Part shown: piece after piece, positions 52,830 through 62,454 of the stretch
Layout of the letters: each line of letters begins with the position of its first letter
Position numbering within the stretch: the first letter of the stretch is position 1
NCBI RefSeq assembly: GCF_009669305.1
Contig: NZ_SADB01000013.1
Span: forward strand, 1 to 64,000
DNA: 64,000 nt
Direction: 5' to 3'
DNA from: Ancylomarina sp. 16SWW S1-10-2
GTDB taxonomy: Bacteria; Bacteroidota; Bacteroidia; Bacteroidales; Marinifilaceae
Position numbers and translations under genes: made by a program
The notes under the pieces: generated by a model
Database searches by the model: none
What the model saw: only the letters and a program-made list of their open reading frames with translations
What the model was told of the DNA's origin: nothing

Positions 52830-53942
52830 ATGCACATGGATATATGGAGTGACAATAGAGTTGTACTAACACTTGATGCAGGTGGAACAAACTTTGTTTT
52901 TTCAGCAATAAAAAGTGGTTCTGAAATTATTGAACCCATAAGAAAGCCTTCTAATGCTGATCAATTAGAACTTTGTTTAAAAACAATAATTGACGGTTTT
53001 AAGGAAGTAAAAAACTTAATTAATGAAAAGCCAGTAGCTATTAGTTTTGCTTTTCCTGGTCCAGCTGATTACCGCAGAGGAATTATAGGTGACTTACCAA
53101 ATCTACCTGCATTTAGAGGAGGTGTAGCACTTGGACCTATGTTAGAAGAACATTTTAACATCCCTGTTTTCATTAATAATGATGGAGATTTGTTTGCATA
53201 TGGCGAAGCTTTAGGAGGCATACTTCCAGAAATAAACAAACGATTACTAGAGGCTAATAGTCCAAAACAATATTCCAATCTAGTAGGTATAACACTAGGA
53301 ACTGGTTTTGGTGGAGGAATTGTTCAGAATGGAAATCTATTTATTGGTGACAATTCAATTGCAACCGAAGTTTGGCTAACGAGTTCTAGATTATTTCCGG
53401 AACGATTTGCTGAAGAAGGCATTAGCACTCGTGCTATTCAAAGAGAGTTTTTACAAAATGCAACTAAAGAGTATTCGGATGAATTGATGCCTAAGGATAT
53501 TTATGATATTGCAATGGATTCTAACAATTCTGATCAAAAAGCGGCATTAACTGCATTTGACATGTTTGGACGATGCATAGGCGATAGTTTAGCAAATCTT
53601 TTAACTCTAACAGACGGTATAGCTGTTATTGGTGGAGGATTAACTGGAGCACACGATTTATATATACCTGCTGTTATGAATGAAATAAATGGACAGTACC
53701 ATACAGCTCAAGGAGAAACTCAAAATCGTTTAGTTCAGAAGGTTTATAATATCGATAATGAAGCGGAATTTCAAGAATTCATAAAAGATCGCTCCAGAAA
53801 AATTACAATTCCAGGAACCGATAAAAGTTTAAAATATGATCCAGAACCTAGATTAGCTATTTGCTCAAGTAAATTGGGAGCAAGTAAGGCAATTGGAATT
53901 GGAGCATATGCATATGCTCTAAAAGAAATTAGTTGTCAATAA
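52830..53942 (+). CDS. ROK family sugar kinase
   Basis: A 370-residue sugar kinase, probably giving mannose- or glucose-6-phosphate from ATP. The phosphate-binding motif LTLDAGGTNFVFSA is near residues 13-26, SFAFPGPADYRRG fits the sugar loop, NNDGDLFAYGEA has the catalytic Asp, and ITLGTGFGGGIVQNG the second phosphate motif. The usual ROK zinc motif CxCGxxGC is absent; the segment instead reads ATEVWLTSSRLFPERF. Two Met codons precede the domain. Lying between a sugar porter and manA, a mannokinase role is reasonable, but not proven. Confidence 0.87.
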   Translation: MHMDIWSDNRVVLTLDAGGTNFVFSAIKSGSEIIEPIRKPSNADQLELCLKTIIDGFKEVKNLINEKPVAISFAFPGPADYRRGIIGDLPNLPAFRGGVALGPMLEEHFNIPVFINNDGDLFAYGEALGGILPEINKRLLEANSPKQYSNLVGITLGTGFGGGIVQNGNLFIGDNSIATEVWLTSSRLFPERFAEEGISTRAIQREFLQNATKEYSDELMPKDIYDIAMDSNNSDQKAALTAFDMFGRCIGDSLANLLTLTDGIAVIGGGLTGAHDLYIPAVMNEINGQYHTAQGETQNRLVQKVYNIDNEAEFQEFIKDRSRKITIPGTDKSLKYDPEPRLAICSSKLGASKAIGIGAYAYALKEISCQ

Positions 53943-54121
53943 AAAAATGGAATCGTAAAAAAGAAGATCGCCATTTTACAAAAAAACTAGACACAGCTAA
54001 TTATCTTGCGGCTACTATAAATGAAATTTAAAGATGACTGTTCTTAAGTAACTAGAAACACAAAACGAATAGTACCTTTATCATTAATGAAGAAGGTGTC
54101 CTAAAGTAAAAACTATAAAGC

Positions 54122-55099
54122 ATGCAATTATACCCAATCAAATTCACTCCAATTGCTAAAGAAACAATTTGGGGAGGCAGTAAATTAAAAACAGTTCTTT
54201 CAAAAAATTTCTCATCCGAAAAACTAATAGGTGAAAGTTGGGAAATATCAGGCGTTAAAAATGATATATCTGTTGTAGCCAACGGTCATCTAAAAGGAGA
54301 AAGTTTAACCAAGTTAATCGAAGACTTTGGAGCTCGTTTGCTAGGAGATAAAGTATATGAAAAATTTGGAAACGAATTTCCTCTGCTTATCAAATTCATA
54401 GATGCTAACGATGCATTATCGATACAAGTTCATCCAGATGATGAGCTAGCAAAACAACGTCATAATTCTTTCGGCAAAACAGAAATGTGGTACGTATTAG
54501 ATGCCGAAAAAGATGCCAATTTAATTGTTGGGTTTAATCAAAAGGTTGATAAAAAAATCTATCAAGAGAAATTAGAAGCTGGTAAACTCGAAGACATTCT
54601 AAATGCCGAAAAAGTAGAAAATGGTTCTTGTTATTTTATTCCTGCAGGTCGTGTTCATGCAATTGGTAAAGGCATACTTTTAGCTGAGATTCAACAAACA
54701 TCGGACATCACATACCGAATGTATGACTGGAACAGAGTCGATAAATTAGGAAATCCAAGAGAACTTCATACTGAATTGGCAGTAGATGCGATTGATTATA
54801 CGCAAGAAAAAGAATATGCAACAAAATATAAAACTGAGCTTAACAAAACAACACAACTTGAAAGCTGTGAACATTTCACAACCAACCTTTTAGATTTCGA
54901 TAGAATTATTGATTGTGATTACTCAAAATTGGATTCTTTTGTGATTTATATTTGTTTGGATGGTGAATTCGAAATTGATTATAACAATCAAGAAAAAACA
55001 AGCGTAAAAAAAGGAGAAAGTATCCTAATTCCATCAGAACTAAAACATATAAAGCTTAAACCAATGGGAAAAGCTAAATGTTTAGAAGTCTATTTATAA
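54122..55099 (+). CDS. manA: Mannose-6-phosphate isomerase, class I
   Basis: A 325-residue zinc enzyme interconverting mannose-6-phosphate and fructose-6-phosphate. Zinc-site residues are seen in LSIQVHPDDELA (about residues 98-109) and KTEMWYVLDA, and the His in IPAGRVHAIGKG. TSDITYRMYDWNR with the catalytic Arg is present. Length matches the short Bacillus-type ManA. A 179 bp gap separates it from the ROK gene on the same strand; no terminator was seen there, so co-transcription is possible. It gives the operon its mannose assignment. Confidence 0.93.
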   Translation: MQLYPIKFTPIAKETIWGGSKLKTVLSKNFSSEKLIGESWEISGVKNDISVVANGHLKGESLTKLIEDFGARLLGDKVYEKFGNEFPLLIKFIDANDALSIQVHPDDELAKQRHNSFGKTEMWYVLDAEKDANLIVGFNQKVDKKIYQEKLEAGKLEDILNAEKVENGSCYFIPAGRVHAIGKGILLAEIQQTSDITYRMYDWNRVDKLGNPRELHTELAVDAIDYTQEKEYATKYKTELNKTTQLESCEHFTTNLLDFDRIIDCDYSKLDSFVIYICLDGEFEIDYNNQEKTSVKKGESILIPSELKHIKLKPMGKAKCLEVYL

Positions 55100-55235
55100 A
55101 CTTTACCAATAGTATTAAAAATACGATTCGAATGAGAGAGTAAACATTCTCTTTATAAATCATTTATTTGAACTTGGTAAAAGTTAAGAAGGGGAAAACG
55201 ATTAAATGCCTTTCTTCTCAAATATATTCAAATAA

Positions 55236-55275
55236 AAAAAGACTCGAAAAGCATAATGTTTTCGAGTCTTTTTCT
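55236..55275. terminator. Bidirectional terminator between manA and the sensor kinase
   Basis: A perfect 15 bp stem (55236-55250 with 55259-55273), A-tract on one side and T-tract on the other. It serves convergent genes. Confidence 0.8.
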
Positions 55276-55315
55276 ATATTTACTTATAAACAGAATTAAG
55301 ATTACAGAGTAAAAT

Positions 55316-58300
55316 CTATTGTTTTAGTGGAATTGAGAAGAAGAAACTTGTTCCTTTATCTTTTTCACTCTCTGCCCATATTTCGCCACCATTGAGTTCT
55401 ATAAACTCTTTGCTCAACATTAAACCAAATCCTGTACCAGTCTCATTTGCTGTACCCTCACTAGAAAATACAGAATCAATTTTAAAGAGTTGTTCCAATT
55501 GTTTTTCTGTCATTCCAACACCTTGATCTGCAACTTGAATCACAACAAAACCATTAGATATTTTCGAACTTATAGTAATTGTTTGACCTGGAAATGAAAA
55601 TTTAATGGCATTCGACATGATATTTCGAATTACAGTATCTATCATCGCTTTGTCTGCTTTCACATTTACATGATCAAATTCGCCCTTCACTTCAAGCTCT
55701 TTTAATAGACCCAAGCTCTTATGAACACTCAAATTTTTCTCTAGCAGAAGTTTTAAATCAAACACTTCAATATTTAATTTAATGTTTCCTTTTTGCACCT
55801 TAGCCCATTCTAACAAACTTTCCAATAGTTTAAATGTATCATCAGAACTTCTGTGTATAATCTCAATCAGTTCCTTCTTTTCGTCTTCAGTCAAAGTATC
55901 GGACTCCTTCATTAAAATATCTGAAAAGCCACGAATCGCATTAAAAGGATTTCTTAAATCATGAGCAATTATCGATAGAAATTTATCTTTAGAAATATTC
56001 GCAGTCGATAAGTTCTCATTTGCTTTTTGCAACTGAATTGTTCTATCCGAGACTATTTTCTCAAGGACTACAAGATTCTTTTCAGTCCTTATTTTACTAT
56101 ATTTATTTGTTAAATAAATAACCAATAATATCAGTAAAAGTTCAGAGAGAAACGTATACCATCTTAAATACCAAACTTGCTCAACCCTTAACTTAATAAT
56201 TCGATGTTTACTCCAGCCATAATTTCCGTCATGTTTCCCTCGAATACAAATTTTATACTTTCCTGGTTTCATTTTGGATAACAAAATCTGATTTTTAGCA
56301 GATAATTCTTTCCAATCAATATTTTTGGGAGAATCTTCAACCGTACAATATTGAAACTTATTTTGTTTCTGAGGATAAATAATTGCCGAAACATCTAACA
56401 ATAACATCGAATTGGCAACCATTGAAATATCTGCATTTTGATGTATGAATTCACCTTTATCATCTGCCATATAAACCAAAGGCTTAGGTGTTGATCGAAT
56501 AGAACCCGAAATGTGTGCAAATGCAATACCATTAGAAGTACCTACCCATAAATTATTATTTGAATCAACAAGCAAACTACGGTTCGTAAAAGTTTTTGAA
56601 GGCAAACCTTGATCAGTTGCAAATAAGGAAATATCAAATTTTTGTTTACGAACAACCCCCTTACTTGTTGTAAGCCATAAAGAATGCTGTTTGTCAATAG
56701 CAAGTGATTTAACTTCACTATTAGTCATAGTACCCAAATCGATTTGAACAATAGTATCGTCGGAATATTTAAGTAAACCAGCTGAAGTTCCCATATACAA
56801 TGTGTCCTGATCCATTACCAAATCAATATTCCAAAAATCGGCATTAATTGGAAAAGGAATTGGTTTACTTACATTGACAATTTTGTCCTTAACAACATCA
56901 TATTTAAACAAATAAGAATCTTTATATTGACCTCCTATGTAGAGATTTTTATTTTCATCCAAGCAAATATCCTGAACAATACGTTTTCTCAAAAACGAAT
57001 CAAAATAACTTATAACCTGCCCCGTTTCCAGATTGACTTTAAACAATTCTTTATTGGCAACAAGCCATGCTATTTTATCTGAAGAAATCTCAATACTGGT
57101 AATTTGTTGATCAGAAATAGCTAAATTCAATAATAAATTATTCCCTTTAAAAACATTCAATCGGCCTTGCTCCGTTCCCACCAAAGTCAAATTACCTTGT
57201 GTTTTAAAAACACTTAACGAACCTTCAAAGTTTAGTGGTAATCTCTCTATATTATGGCTATCGTATGCCTTATAAATATGCTTCCTATCAGCGAAATTCA
57301 CACCTCCATCATCAGCAAGATTAATAGACGCAATATATTCCGCGTTTACAATTGAAAGCTGCGAGGTAAAAAATTTCGTTTCCATAACAACAGCTCCTGT
57401 ATTTGTAGAAACCCAATATTTACCATAATCATCCATATGGATATCATTGATTGTTAAAAAGGGAAAACCACCTACATTGAATACAGCATATTTATCAGTA
57501 ATATCAAGCTCCACTAATCCTTGAAACCAGGTTCCTATTATTACTTTTGTATCGGAAATTCGTTCGAAACACGATGCGTTAATATTCTCTACAATTACTT
57601 CTTTATTGATGACCTTAGCTTGAGAATCGAAGGTTATTTTTATAATACCATCAGATGTACCAAGTAAAAATTCATTCGCACCTATTTTTAAAGAAGAATA
57701 AATAGACACATTAATATTAAAATCTAATTCATCAAAAGAGTTTATTTTAAAATTATAATTATAGAACCAACCCTTTTCAGAAACGACAATTAAATTTCCA
57801 TTATCACACTCTAAGAACTGAAATGATCGGATATAAGATTCGGTGAGATTTTTTTTATCCATCTCAAACTTCTTAACAGTCTGCCCATCATATTTATAAA
57901 CATGATTATAATCCGTTATCCATAAATCATTTTTATGATCTTCAAACAAATGTTTTGGATATTTTGGTTGGGATGAATCGATATTACATTCAATTAACAA
58001 GTCTAGTTTAGCCTGTTTAAATGAGCCTTTTATTTGATAAATAGCATCATCCGAAACAGCTAGAATATCTCCATTATTTCTTTTGAATAATTCTTTAAAG
58101 TAGCTAGATTTTCCTTCTGGCAAAGTGAGTCGAACAAATTCATCTTTTTGTAAGGATAAGACACCATCATCCGTTGCAAAAAAATAGATTCCCAAAGAGT
58201 CCTGCTGTACAGATTTAACTAATTCTTCATTTAGTATATTCTCTTTATTGTATTGATGGAATCTAAAATTAGTTCTCTGTGCTTTAGAAGAAAACGAATT

Positions 58301-58357
58301 TAAAATCAACAATGAAATAAGAAAAACTCGAACTGATAAAATAGATACTCTAATCAT
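55316..58357 (-). CDS. Two-component sensor kinase with Reg_prop/Y_Y_Y sensor domain
   Basis: A 1013-residue membrane sensor kinase. A signal peptide (ending near SKAQR) precedes two beta-propeller-like blocks of Reg_prop repeats (about residues 30-640, e.g. LFEDHKNDLWITD and NNLWVGTSNGIAF). A Y_Y_Y domain follows (about 660-745, KMKPGKYKICIRGKH), then one membrane helix (WYTFLSELLLILLVIYL). After it come HisKA with His799 in SIIAHDLRNPFNAI and HATPase with NIMSNAIKF, DQGVGM and GTGFGL. It looks like the sensor half of a hybrid HTCS regulator, but lacks the receiver and AraC domains. No response regulator is adjacent. Sugar sensing is likely from the sensor type. Confidence 0.9.
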   Translation of the reverse strand: MIRVSILSVRVFLISLLILNSFSSKAQRTNFRFHQYNKENILNEELVKSVQQDSLGIYFFATDDGVLSLQKDEFVRLTLPEGKSSYFKELFKRNNGDILAVSDDAIYQIKGSFKQAKLDLLIECNIDSSQPKYPKHLFEDHKNDLWITDYNHVYKYDGQTVKKFEMDKKNLTESYIRSFQFLECDNGNLIVVSEKGWFYNYNFKINSFDELDFNINVSIYSSLKIGANEFLLGTSDGIIKITFDSQAKVINKEVIVENINASCFERISDTKVIIGTWFQGLVELDITDKYAVFNVGGFPFLTINDIHMDDYGKYWVSTNTGAVVMETKFFTSQLSIVNAEYIASINLADDGGVNFADRKHIYKAYDSHNIERLPLNFEGSLSVFKTQGNLTLVGTEQGRLNVFKGNNLLLNLAISDQQITSIEISSDKIAWLVANKELFKVNLETGQVISYFDSFLRKRIVQDICLDENKNLYIGGQYKDSYLFKYDVVKDKIVNVSKPIPFPINADFWNIDLVMDQDTLYMGTSAGLLKYSDDTIVQIDLGTMTNSEVKSLAIDKQHSLWLTTSKGVVRKQKFDISLFATDQGLPSKTFTNRSLLVDSNNNLWVGTSNGIAFAHISGSIRSTPKPLVYMADDKGEFIHQNADISMVANSMLLLDVSAIIYPQKQNKFQYCTVEDSPKNIDWKELSAKNQILLSKMKPGKYKICIRGKHDGNYGWSKHRIIKLRVEQVWYLRWYTFLSELLLILLVIYLTNKYSKIRTEKNLVVLEKIVSDRTIQLQKANENLSTANISKDKFLSIIAHDLRNPFNAIRGFSDILMKESDTLTEDEKKELIEIIHRSSDDTFKLLESLLEWAKVQKGNIKLNIEVFDLKLLLEKNLSVHKSLGLLKELEVKGEFDHVNVKADKAMIDTVIRNIMSNAIKFSFPGQTITISSKISNGFVVIQVADQGVGMTEKQLEQLFKIDSVFSSEGTANETGTGFGLMLSKEFIELNGGEIWAESEKDKGTSFFFSIPLKQ

Positions 58358-58815
58358 TGACTAAATTTCAATTTGAATTACAAAAATAGCATTTACGATA
58401 TGAATTCTAACACCTTATCAATGATTCTGAACTTTTATTTTAAAACAAAAAAAGCTTAAACCGTTTTATTTATATCTGATAAAGTCTGTATTTATAAGTC
58501 TATTATGAATGTAAGTAAAAAAGATTTCAATTGAATAGTATCTGAGCTTAATTTTCATTTAGTCTTTCTACTTCCCCCTCTATAAGCACCTGGTTTACTA
58601 CTAATCATTAATATTAGATAATAGTCTACAAAAATATGTATTCAATTTTCTTTAAACTGAAATAGATAATGGTACAATTAAAGATACAAATATAAAAATA
58701 TTACATAATAAAATGAAAAACTTATCAGAGTAAACTAACAATCTAATCATTCAAATAAAAATAAGGCTCGAAAAAGATATAATTTTCGAGCCTTATTCTT
58801 TAATATCATTCTACT
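58358..58815. other. Intergenic region, 458 bp
   Basis: Upstream of the sensor kinase and downstream of the CPBP gene, AT-rich. Only the terminator at 58761-58798 is evident. Confidence 0.6.
58761..58798 (-). terminator. Terminator of the CPBP protease gene
   Basis: A perfect 15 bp stem (58761-58775 with 58784-58798), 18 bases past the stop. Its CTCGAAAA/TTTTCGAG core is also in the terminator at 55236. Confidence 0.75.
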
Positions 58816-59745
58816 TTATTCGATCTTCTCACCTTCAACTCTCTGGTTTAAAACTGAGAAATTCCAATTATATTTTCTAGCCAAAATCACGATAATAATA
58901 ACAGCAGAAAATGACATAATGATAAGATCATTTACTGGATCAACATGATTATTCACAAATAAAGCAGGCGTTTGTAAAGCAGAAGCCTTAGCTGTAACAA
59001 ATATTGCGATGAAAATATTATTCGCCGCATGAGCTCCCATAGATGTTTCAATACCATCATCAAGCACAGCCATCAAACCAAACACCAAACCCATTATAAT
59101 ATATTGAGGCATCATAACCAAAAATCCATATTCTTTGATCTCAGGATTCATAATATGCATTAAGCCAAATAGTATACCAGGTAATAGAACCACGAACCAT
59201 CTATTTCGAGTCCATCGAGCAACTCCCTGAGCCAAATAACCTCTAAAGATGATTTCCTCAAAACTCGTTTGAAAAGGAAACATCAGTAGAGAAATAACAA
59301 TCAAAGGAAAGAATAAAGACCAATTTAGATTCAACTCGTAGTGACTTGGATTCATATAATAATCAGCAAACAATATAAGACCAGAAATAAGGGTCCAAAC
59401 CGCAGCTGAATAGAAAAATCGACTCCAACGAATACGCTGTGTTCCATTGATAACTTCTTTAATACTTCGCTTATGAAAAGGCTTTAAAATCAGAATAAAA
59501 CCGATAAGCCCAATAATAAATGGGAACAACATTAAAAATAAACTCGTATTTCCATCAAAACCTAAACCACTAAGATCAGCCATATTGTTAGGATTAATCT
59601 CTCCGCCTTTAGCCATTCCAATTACCATAGCAATTCCTAAAGGTATCGCGCCAATCGTATTAGCAATAGCAAATGCTATGATTGGAAGAAGCACATACTT
59701 CCACCACTCATTAGGTCCTCTAAGTGCACGTTCTAAAAATTTCAT
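58816..59745 (-). CDS. CPBP family intramembrane protease
   Basis: A 309-residue membrane protein of the CAAX-protease/bacteriocin-processing (Abi) family with about eight helices. The catalytic motifs are EEIIFRG (EExxxR) in TSFEEIIFRGYLAQG, the His of FGLMHIMNPE, and HAANNIF. It is predicted to cleave proteins within the inner membrane. The substrate is unknown. Flanking genes give no clue, and it has its own terminator. Confidence 0.88.
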   Translation of the reverse strand: MKFLERALRGPNEWWKYVLLPIIAFAIANTIGAIPLGIAMVIGMAKGGEINPNNMADLSGLGFDGNTSLFLMLFPFIIGLIGFILILKPFHKRSIKEVINGTQRIRWSRFFYSAAVWTLISGLILFADYYMNPSHYELNLNWSLFFPLIVISLLMFPFQTSFEEIIFRGYLAQGVARWTRNRWFVVLLPGILFGLMHIMNPEIKEYGFLVMMPQYIIMGLVFGLMAVLDDGIETSMGAHAANNIFIAIFVTAKASALQTPALFVNNHVDPVNDLIIMSFSAVIIIVILARKYNWNFSVLNQRVEGEKIE

Positions 59746-59805
59746 ATTCTATTTTTTTTAAAATTCTTTTTAGATATTAAACCTACCGAAAATAAACTAA
59801 AACAA

Positions 59806-59840
59806 AAAAACGCTCAAATGAATTGAGCGTTTTTAGATGA
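59806..59840 (-). terminator. Terminator of the DEAD-box helicase gene
   Basis: AAAAACGCTCAA pairs with TTGAGCGTTTTT around ATGAA, about 60 bases after the stop, with T's following on the minus strand. Confidence 0.75.
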
Positions 59841-59897
59841 CTTATTTGTATCAAACTATAAAGTATTCTGATAACAAGATATATATTTTAGAAAAGC

Positions 59898-61226
59898 TTA
59901 TTTTTTGCTTCTCTTAGCATTTCTCTTGGCATTTCTTTTCTTATTCTCTCTTTGTTTCATCAATCCTTTAGATCCAGAAGGTGTTTTCATGTTTTTAGCT
60001 GACTTTTCGTGGAAACCACTTCCCTTTTTAGCAGCCATTTTAACTCTAACATTTCTTGTCTGCTTCTTCTCATCCTCTAACAGTTGAGAAGTTAATTCAA
60101 CGCCTTCAGGAATCTCTTCCAACAAGACAGGCTTCCCAATTAAAGCTTCAACCTTTTCCATCAATATCTCTTCGTCGATACTCACAAAACTGATAGCTGT
60201 ACCTGTTTTATCAGCACGACCAGTACGACCAACACGATGAACATACTCCACATAATTATTCGGCATATCGAAGTTAATTACATGACTCACGTTTTCAATA
60301 TCGATACCACGAGCAGCAACATCAGACGAAACCAACACACGAGCACTTCCTTCCTTAAATGAATTTAAGGCATTCAAACGTGTCGTTTGAGCTTTATTAC
60401 CGTGAATTACACTTAGATTATCGCCTAATACAGGTTCCAAACGATCTACAATTCTATCTGCATTTCTTTTAGTTTCAGTAAAAATCATCACCTTGTTAAA
60501 AACTTCTTCATCCTCGAGTAAGAATTTTAAGAGACTCACTTTACTCAAAATATTCTTAACATGATATTGTATCTGATGAATATTCTCTACAGTACTAGCC
60601 TGTGGAGCAACCTCAATTCGTACAGGTGCCACTAAGAAATCATCAGCTAATTGGTCAACAACATCTGAAAAAGTTGCTGAAAACAAAAGGTTTTGATGTC
60701 TTTCTGGTAAAATTTCGAAAATAGCCTTAAGCTGAGGCATAAATCCCAAATCCATCATTTTATCGGCCTCATCAATCACTAAAGTTCTAATATTCGTAAA
60801 CTTCAGAATGCGGGACATATAAATATCCATTAATCGACCTGGTGTAGCCACTATTATATCGACGCCTTCGCAAACTTTCTCTTTTTGAGTATTAATATTT
60901 ACACCACCATAAAGTCCAATAGCTCTAATATTTAAATAAGCTGTCAATAACTCAATGGTTTCACAAACCTGAACAACAAGTTCACGTGTTGGCACAACAA
61001 TAAGGGCTCTTGGATCCATACCCTGAGCATAACCTAACTTCATAAGAATAGGCATCAGATAAGCTAGAGTTTTCCCAGTACCTGTTTGTGCAATACCAAT
61101 CAGGTCTTTACCCGAGCGAGCAGGAGAAAACACTTCTTCTTGAATTGAAGTGGCTTTTTCGAAACCTGCATCGGCAAGTGCTTTTAATATCTGCTTACTT
61201 AATTTGATGTCTTCAAATGAACTCAT
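59898..61226 (-). CDS. DEAD-box ATP-dependent RNA helicase (RhlE-like)
   Basis: A 442-residue RNA helicase. Motifs in order: Q motif with ATSIQEEV, Walker A AQTGTGKT (about residues 46-53), PTRELVVQ, ATPGRLMD, DEADKMMDLGF, SATF, then the second RecA domain with SSDVAARGIDIENV and HRVGRTGRADKTG. The C-terminal tail is highly basic (KQRENKKRNAKRNAK) and suits unspecific RNA binding. It would help unwind structured RNA, for example in ribosome assembly or cold adaptation. A good -7 box lies just upstream. Confidence 0.94.
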   Translation of the reverse strand: MSSFEDIKLSKQILKALADAGFEKATSIQEEVFSPARSGKDLIGIAQTGTGKTLAYLMPILMKLGYAQGMDPRALIVVPTRELVVQVCETIELLTAYLNIRAIGLYGGVNINTQKEKVCEGVDIIVATPGRLMDIYMSRILKFTNIRTLVIDEADKMMDLGFMPQLKAIFEILPERHQNLLFSATFSDVVDQLADDFLVAPVRIEVAPQASTVENIHQIQYHVKNILSKVSLLKFLLEDEEVFNKVMIFTETKRNADRIVDRLEPVLGDNLSVIHGNKAQTTRLNALNSFKEGSARVLVSSDVAARGIDIENVSHVINFDMPNNYVEYVHRVGRTGRADKTGTAISFVSIDEEILMEKVEALIGKPVLLEEIPEGVELTSQLLEDEKKQTRNVRVKMAAKKGSGFHEKSAKNMKTPSGSKGLMKQRENKKRNAKRNAKRSKK

Positions 61227-61601
61227 ACTCTCTTTTTATTTATAGAAATTTGTGCAAAATTAGTCATTTTATTCCGAGTAGAACGCCATTCCCAAATATT
61301 AAACTCAGAAAGTCTTATTTATATACAATAGTGTTCTAATTATTCTTACTCATATTGTGTATCTTATTGCTAACAATATATTTAACATTAGTAACAGTAT
61401 AAAAGATTTCTTTTTAAATCATTCAAAAATGGACTCTTTTTATTCGTAAATAAAATTCGTGGATACTCATGATTCCAATTAAAATTGAAACAATATATTC
61501 GATTGCTTCGCTTTGAGAATTAAGACAAAAGATAATGACTCAATTAGTCGTAATAATATCAGTTAAAACGAATCAATCATTTAATCATAATAATTTCAAT
61601 A
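61227..61601. other. Intergenic region, 375 bp
   Basis: Between the helicase start and the stop of the next minus-strand gene. It holds the helicase promoter box. No gene or repeat seen. Confidence 0.6.
61255..61262 (-). promoter_or_regulatory. Promoter -7 box of the helicase gene
   Basis: On the minus strand TAATTTTG, an exact TAnnTTTG match, 29 bases before the ATG. The -33 box is weak. Confidence 0.55.
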
Positions 61602-62114
61602 CTAAAATAAACTATGAACCTCTTCTTTTAAAAAATTAATAGCTTCATCTAATGGCGATTTTTTATTTTGCATATGTGACTCAATTATAGCTTTACTTAA
61701 ATTGATAGAACTATCAGATGGAACCAATTGCAAGGCTTCTGAATTAACAAGTTGCACCAAACTTTCTTTTGCTGCTTTAATCAGCATCCAAGCCTGAGGG
61801 CTAACATACAATTGTTGCGAAAGATTATGCTCAAACTCACCTCTAATCATAGTCAACAAAACTTGATGAAGTTGTTGATTGGACATATCAGCTTTATTCT
61901 CTCGAACAATTAAAGATTCTGGATGTATTCGTTCCAATAGAATTATTAATCGCTCATAAGCTTGCAAACGAATTGGCGTAATAGTCTTTTGGTTATTTAA
62001 AAAAACATCTAATTTCAGTTTCTTCTCTTCCCTTAAAAGCATCGCACGAATTAGAAAATAAGCCGTTGCAAATACAATTAAGGCAGGTAAAGTGTACTTA
62101 AATAGTTCAAGCAT
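61602..62114 (-). CDS. Membrane-anchored conserved hypothetical protein
   Basis: A 170-residue protein with one N-terminal membrane helix (about residues 5-27, LPALIVFATAYFLIRAMLL) and a helical cytosolic part, including LQAYERLIILLERIHPESLIVR. It matches a family common in Bacteroidota (DUF7935-like, from memory), with no known function. It has no catalytic motif I recognise. The next gene upstream is the divergent aminotransferase. Confidence 0.8.
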   Translation of the reverse strand: MLELFKYTLPALIVFATAYFLIRAMLLREEKKLKLDVFLNNQKTITPIRLQAYERLIILLERIHPESLIVRENKADMSNQQLHQVLLTMIRGEFEHNLSQQLYVSPQAWMLIKAAKESLVQLVNSEALQLVPSDSSINLSKAIIESHMQNKKSPLDEAINFLKEEVHSLF

Positions 62115-62454
62115 AGTAATTATATAAAAATTGATTAAAATCAGATTCTTTATTTCCTTCCAAATTTAAAGTACACATTTAAAATATCGTAATTCATACT
62201 AAATAAAAATAAGGCAATTAACATCAAAATAAACGTCTCAATAAAAGCATAAACCATTCACAATCAGTAACATTCATCAATACACATATGAATTATCAAT
62301 TGAAATTAATGTGCAAATATATTTAAAAAAAAATAAATATAAATTTACTCAAACAATTGAATTGTTTTAAAAATATTACATTTATGCTTCAATTTAAGAA
62401 TTGATTATTACAAAAGTATCAAGCAAAATTACAAAACCATAAAAAACAACCACA
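62115..62454. other. Divergent intergenic region, 340 bp
   Basis: Very AT-rich. A TACATTTA box at 62377-62384 is a weak promoter candidate for the aminotransferase. Nothing else was seen. Confidence 0.5.
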
